A DNA stretch of 32,389 nt from an uncultured Bacilli bacterium (GTDB taxonomy: Bacteria; Bacillota_I; Bacilli_A; RF39; UBA660), in the NCBI GenBank assembly GCA_944358855.1, contig CALVSC010000007.1, forward strand, positions 1 through 32,389, written 5' to 3'. Below, in pieces: positions 29,573-32,389 of this stretch. Made by a program: the position numbers and the translations under genes. Position 1 is the first letter of the stretch; each line of letters begins with the position of its first letter. Below the pieces are notes generated by a model that saw only the letters and a list, made by a program, of their open reading frames with translations, was not told where the DNA came from and made no database searches.

Positions 29573-30871
29573 TTAGTTGTCACTTTCTTTGCTTCCAGCA
29601 ATGGAAATATTGTTGATTAATAGACATGGAGAACCAACACTTTCTTTTGTAAATATTACTTCATTGCTGATGTCCTCTACTTGTGTAAACAACTCATAAA
29701 TTGTTGTTGTCATAATAGATGGAACGATTCCACATTTTATTTTTCCATCTTTTATTATAAATCCAAAGATTTGTAGAGAAATTGTTCCCGTATTTTTATT
29801 TATTGCTGTTTCCATAGATCCCATACAGTCTGTAATATATAGACCATCATTTAGTTCTTTTAATAATTCATCAAAACTTTTATTTCCAGGTTTAATATAC
29901 ATATTTTTTGTAGATATACTTTGATATCCATTTCCTGTTGTCTTTTTATTTTGTTCTTTTGCTTCTTTTATATTATATAAATATGTTTTTAAAACACCAT
30001 TTTTAATTATCTCTTTTCTAGTTGTTGGAGTACCTTCATCATCAAACTTTGTCATTCCTGGATATTTGGTATCTCTAGGATCCTCTATTATTGTAATTTT
30101 GTCAGAAAAAATATTAGCATTTAGTTTATTTTCTAAACATGATAATTTTTGACGTATTGAATCTGCTGATATCATGCTAATCATATTTGATAAGATGACA
30201 GACATTACTGTCGAATCAATAATCATATTATATTTTTTTGTTTGTAATGGCTCTTTTTTGGCTTGCATAATAGCCATTTCTATATCTTTCTTTAGATTAT
30301 ATTCCATATCAAGCTCTTCTTTAGTTGTCTTTAAATATACTCTATCATAATCATTTACACCATCTTCTGATGAAACTGTAATCTCTGGAACAAATCTATA
30401 TTTGTGAGACTCTGTCTCTAGATTTACTCCATTACTATTGAAAATATGTTTTTTAGTATAAATTTCTTCATAAAATAATTTTAAATCTTTTACTTCACTA
30501 TAATTTTTTCGTATATTATCTAATTTCTTTAATACTTCTAAATCTTTATTCATTTCAATCTGAGGAGTGTTTGCTATTTCATTATTATTTTTCGTATCTT
30601 TTAGATAATCATCTTGATATTTTGAATCGGTAATTGTTGCTTCAGTAACTAATAAATCTAGGATACTTTCATCTAAATACTCGGAATCTGCTTTTACTGT
30701 TTTACCATTATATTCTGCTTTTATTTGATATCCCACATGTTGAGATATTTCAAAAGTTTCTAGTTTTTTATTTATTAATTCTATTTGCCCTAAATTACTT
30801 GTTTTTTCCACAATTTGAATATTTGTTATATTTTTTTCTTTCGCTTTTTTTATAAATTCTTGATTTGTCAT
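29573..30871 (-). CDS. tldE: TldE/PmbA-type subunit of the TldD-TldE metalloprotease
   Basis: Non-catalytic subunit, 432 aa. It lacks the HExxxH metal site of TldD. Family signs are the N-terminal helical domain (KAKEKNITNIQIVEKTS), AEYNGKTVKADSE, PLQTKKYNMIIDSTVMSVIL (about residues 205-224), the mid-protein FDDEGTPTTRKEIIKNGVLKTYLYN segment (about 280-304) and GSMETAINKNTGTISLQIFGF near the C-terminus, which matches the glycine-poor PmbA tail. TldD-TldE heterodimers degrade or trim unfolded peptides and mature some RiPPs such as microcin B17. The ATG shares one base with the tldD stop (TAATG), so the two are translated from one mRNA in balance. No RiPP precursor is seen nearby, so a general peptide-clearing role is more likely. 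Confidence 0.92.
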   Translation of the reverse strand: MTNQEFIKKAKEKNITNIQIVEKTSNLGQIELINKKLETFEISQHVGYQIKAEYNGKTVKADSEYLDESILDLLVTEATITDSKYQDDYLKDTKNNNEIANTPQIEMNKDLEVLKKLDNIRKNYSEVKDLKLFYEEIYTKKHIFNSNGVNLETESHKYRFVPEITVSSEDGVNDYDRVYLKTTKEELDMEYNLKKDIEMAIMQAKKEPLQTKKYNMIIDSTVMSVILSNMISMISADSIRQKLSCLENKLNANIFSDKITIIEDPRDTKYPGMTKFDDEGTPTTRKEIIKNGVLKTYLYNIKEAKEQNKKTTGNGYQSISTKNMYIKPGNKSFDELLKELNDGLYITDCMGSMETAINKNTGTISLQIFGFIIKDGKIKCGIVPSIMTTTIYELFTQVEDISNEVIFTKESVGSPCLLINNISIAGSKESDN

Positions 30872-32241
30872 TATGCCTTACCTCCTACTAAGATTTTAGA
30901 TACCTTAATGGTTGGTTGACCGATAGTAACATAGATAGATCCACTTTTACTTCCACAATAACCACTTTCAAGTTTTAAATCAGAAGAAATCATTTCAACA
31001 TTTTTTAAAATGTCTTTACTATTTCCTATTAGTGTTATACCTTTTATCATTTTGGTTAATTTTCCATTTTCTATTAATCTAGCTGTTGCGACTGCAAAAT
31101 TAAAATCACCTGTTGCTGGATTAACACTTCCTCCTGACATTCTTTGACAATAAACACCAAGTTTAATACTTTTAATCATATCTTCTACTTTATCTGTTCC
31201 TGGTTTAAGGTATGTATTACTCATTCTTGAAGTTGGGGCGTATTGATAACTTTCTCTTCGTCCACAACCATTTGATGTCATATTCATTGTTTTTTCATGA
31301 ATTTTATCTACAAGGAAATTTTTTAATACCCCATTTTCAATTAAAATATTCTTTTTTGTTCTATTTCCTTCATCATCTATTAAATTGCTGCCCCAAGCAT
31401 TTGGTATTGTTCCATCATCAATCAATGTTACCTGAGGAGCTGCAACAACATTTCCTAGGTCGTTAGAAAAAACAGATATTTTTGGTGCAACACTTGTTGC
31501 TTCTAGTCCATGCCCACATGCTTCATGAAAAATAACCGCACCAAATCCAGAATTAAGTACTATTGGTAGTTCTCCTCCCTTAAAATCAATTGCATCTAAT
31601 TTTTCTATTGTGGTACGAGCTGTTTCTAGACTTTTAGATTCTAAATCTTCTTTCAATATTTCATATCCTTGACCCTGTCCATAACAATAAAACTCATTGG
31701 CTTTTGTTTTTTTATTGTCAGCATACACATTACATAAATATCTTGTAATACAATGTTTAGATTTAATATATTTACCATTAGAATTTGCAACTAAAAAGTC
31801 TTTATCATCCTCAAGTAACGATACTGATACTTGAGATATTAATTTTGAAACTTTTCTTATCTTTTTATCCATATCTAGTAAATATTCTTTCTTCTTTTCT
31901 ATTGGAAAATTATCATGAGGAATTTCAATTTCAGGATAAACTTCTTCTAAATCATTAAGCTTAACTTTTGTATCACTTTTACCTTTTAAATTTGAGATTA
32001 AATTTTTAATTACTTTTTCAATGTTGGCATATGTTAAAACATTGGTAGAAGTATAATAATAGTCATTATCTTTTATTATTCTAATACCAATCCCTTTTGT
32101 ATTAAATGTATTCATACCATCCAACATGGAATTTAAAACATTAAATCTTGTTGTTTTACCATTTTCTTCATAAATTTCCGCAAAGTCTGCACCTGTAGAC
32201 ATTGCTAAAGAAAGTAGTTTTTCATAATCTTTTTTTTCCAT
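30871..32241 (-). CDS. tldD: TldD catalytic subunit of the TldD-TldE metalloprotease
   Basis: Zinc protease subunit of 456 aa, near standard length. The metal site HEACGH is at residues 239-244, within VIFHEACGHGLEA; the third ligand is expected to be a Cys further along, and C-terminal GGSVNPATGDFNF and SGYCGSKSGSIYVTIGQP contain the family's conserved Gly/Cys pattern. N-terminal SLAMSTGADFAEIYEE is also typical. It acts in the cytoplasm with TldE, feeding unfolded or leader-peptide chains through a narrow active site. It is first in the operon, with AGGTGATTTT before the ATG and an extended -10 (TGCTATAAT) at 32259-32267, just downstream of the rRNA terminator. Confidence 0.94.
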   Translation of the reverse strand: MEKKDYEKLLSLAMSTGADFAEIYEENGKTTRFNVLNSMLDGMNTFNTKGIGIRIIKDNDYYYTSTNVLTYANIEKVIKNLISNLKGKSDTKVKLNDLEEVYPEIEIPHDNFPIEKKKEYLLDMDKKIRKVSKLISQVSVSLLEDDKDFLVANSNGKYIKSKHCITRYLCNVYADNKKTKANEFYCYGQGQGYEILKEDLESKSLETARTTIEKLDAIDFKGGELPIVLNSGFGAVIFHEACGHGLEATSVAPKISVFSNDLGNVVAAPQVTLIDDGTIPNAWGSNLIDDEGNRTKKNILIENGVLKNFLVDKIHEKTMNMTSNGCGRRESYQYAPTSRMSNTYLKPGTDKVEDMIKSIKLGVYCQRMSGGSVNPATGDFNFAVATARLIENGKLTKMIKGITLIGNSKDILKNVEMISSDLKLESGYCGSKSGSIYVTIGQPTIKVSKILVGGKA

Positions 32242-32258
32242 AAAATCACCTAGTTAAT

Positions 32259-32267
32259 ATTATAGCA
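32259..32267 (-). promoter_or_regulatory. Extended -10 promoter of tldD-tldE
   Basis: TGCTATAAT on the minus strand, 17 nt before the tldD ATG, starting 16 nt after the rRNA terminator region. The -35 region is the terminator's T-tract. Confidence 0.65.
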
Positions 32268-32282
32268 TAATTGTTTGCAAAG

Positions 32283-32318
32283 AAAAAAGAGCTCATCTTT
32301 CTAATTTGCTCTTTTTTT
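32283..32318 (-). terminator. Terminator after the 5S rRNA gene
   Basis: AAAAAAGAGC ... GCTCTTTTTT arms with a 15-nt loop and T-tract on the minus strand, 15 nt after the predicted 5S 3' end. Confidence 0.8.
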
Positions 32319-32332
32319 TCACAAAAAAAATT

Positions 32333-32389
32333 CTTGGCAACTTCCTATCTTCGCTTACACTATTGTCGGCGTTAAGTGGCTTAACTTCT
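32333..32389 (-). rRNA. rrf: 5S ribosomal RNA, 3' part (cut by the window end)
   Basis: Read on the minus strand, the end of the window gives AGAAGTTAAGCCACTTAACG, then CCGACAATAGTG, an AAGCGAAGATAGGA region and a final TTGCCAAG. GAAGTTAAGC and CGCCGA are the universal 5S core, AGATAGGA sits where loop E (AGAGUAGGA) belongs, and GCCAAG is the 3' arm of the terminal helix. Only about half of the gene (57 nt) is inside the window; the rest, probably with 23S and 16S rRNA, lies beyond 32389. The 3' end position is approximate. Confidence 0.9.

Noticed and set aside
29573-32241. A RiPP gene cluster around tldD-tldE
   Set aside because: No precursor peptide, cyclodehydratase or exporter nearby; neighbours are t6A genes and rRNA. 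The Arg-rich 21-aa peptide at 27845 is in a separate unit and looks like a leader peptide, not a RiPP precursor.
1-32389. CRISPR array, insertion sequence, prophage or integrase
   Set aside because: No regularly spaced repeats, transposase, integrase or phage structural genes were seen on either strand.

Overview
The window is AT-rich chromosomal DNA from a low-GC Gram-positive (Firmicutes-type) bacterium. The signs are Shine-Dalgarno-led genes, standard use of TGA as stop, sigma-A-like promoters (TTGACA/TTGAAA-17-TATAAT or extended TGnTATAAT), a sortase-type surface adhesin, a lipoprotein, and a type VIIb (Ess/Yuk) secretion ATPase. Compact spacing and terminators that run into stop codons suggest a small, streamlined gut- or host-associated member of the Bacilli/Erysipelotrichia sort. 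This assignment is inference; no marker here fixes the genus.

Layout. Nearly everything is on the minus strand; the exception is essC-esaB (12082-16945). 24-1547 is a thioester-domain, SpaA-type cell-wall adhesin. 1685-4240 holds a small membrane protein, a Nudix hydrolase coupled to a YfcE-like phosphodiesterase, and a possible SGNH-type hydrolase. 4289-6801 is an overlapping SsuABC/ThiXYZ-like ABC importer. 6881-8896 has a nitroreductase, a DUF362 protein and a flavodoxin. 8945-11924 is a two-gene envelope operon (DUF975-CmpB membrane protein and a membrane-tethered phosphoesterase).

12082-19052 is a partial type VIIb secretion locus. essC and esaB are read rightward and converge on a leftward operon of six small helical WXG100-like proteins. 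Upstream of that operon lies a lipoprotein with an HEAKH zinc-protease motif (19176-20828). EsaA, EssA, EssB and any LXG toxin are absent from the window.

20933-24738 is an Fe-dependent alcohol dehydrogenase / FIST sensor / aldehyde dehydrogenase operon. 24850-32241 is mostly housekeeping: tsaD, then an M20 deacylase plus GNAT acetyltransferase operon, then tsaE-tsaB-rimI (t6A tRNA modification) and tldD-tldE (peptide-processing protease). The window ends inside a 5S rRNA gene on the minus strand.

The most striking item is ahead of the M20-GNAT operon (27734-27984). A consensus promoter is followed by a 21-codon leader peptide with eight arginine codons, then by mutually exclusive hairpins and an intrinsic terminator placed just before the M20 start codon. 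This has the form of a ribosome-mediated, arginine-sensing transcription attenuator, and it gives an otherwise generic deacylase/acetyltransferase pair a likely arginine-related role.
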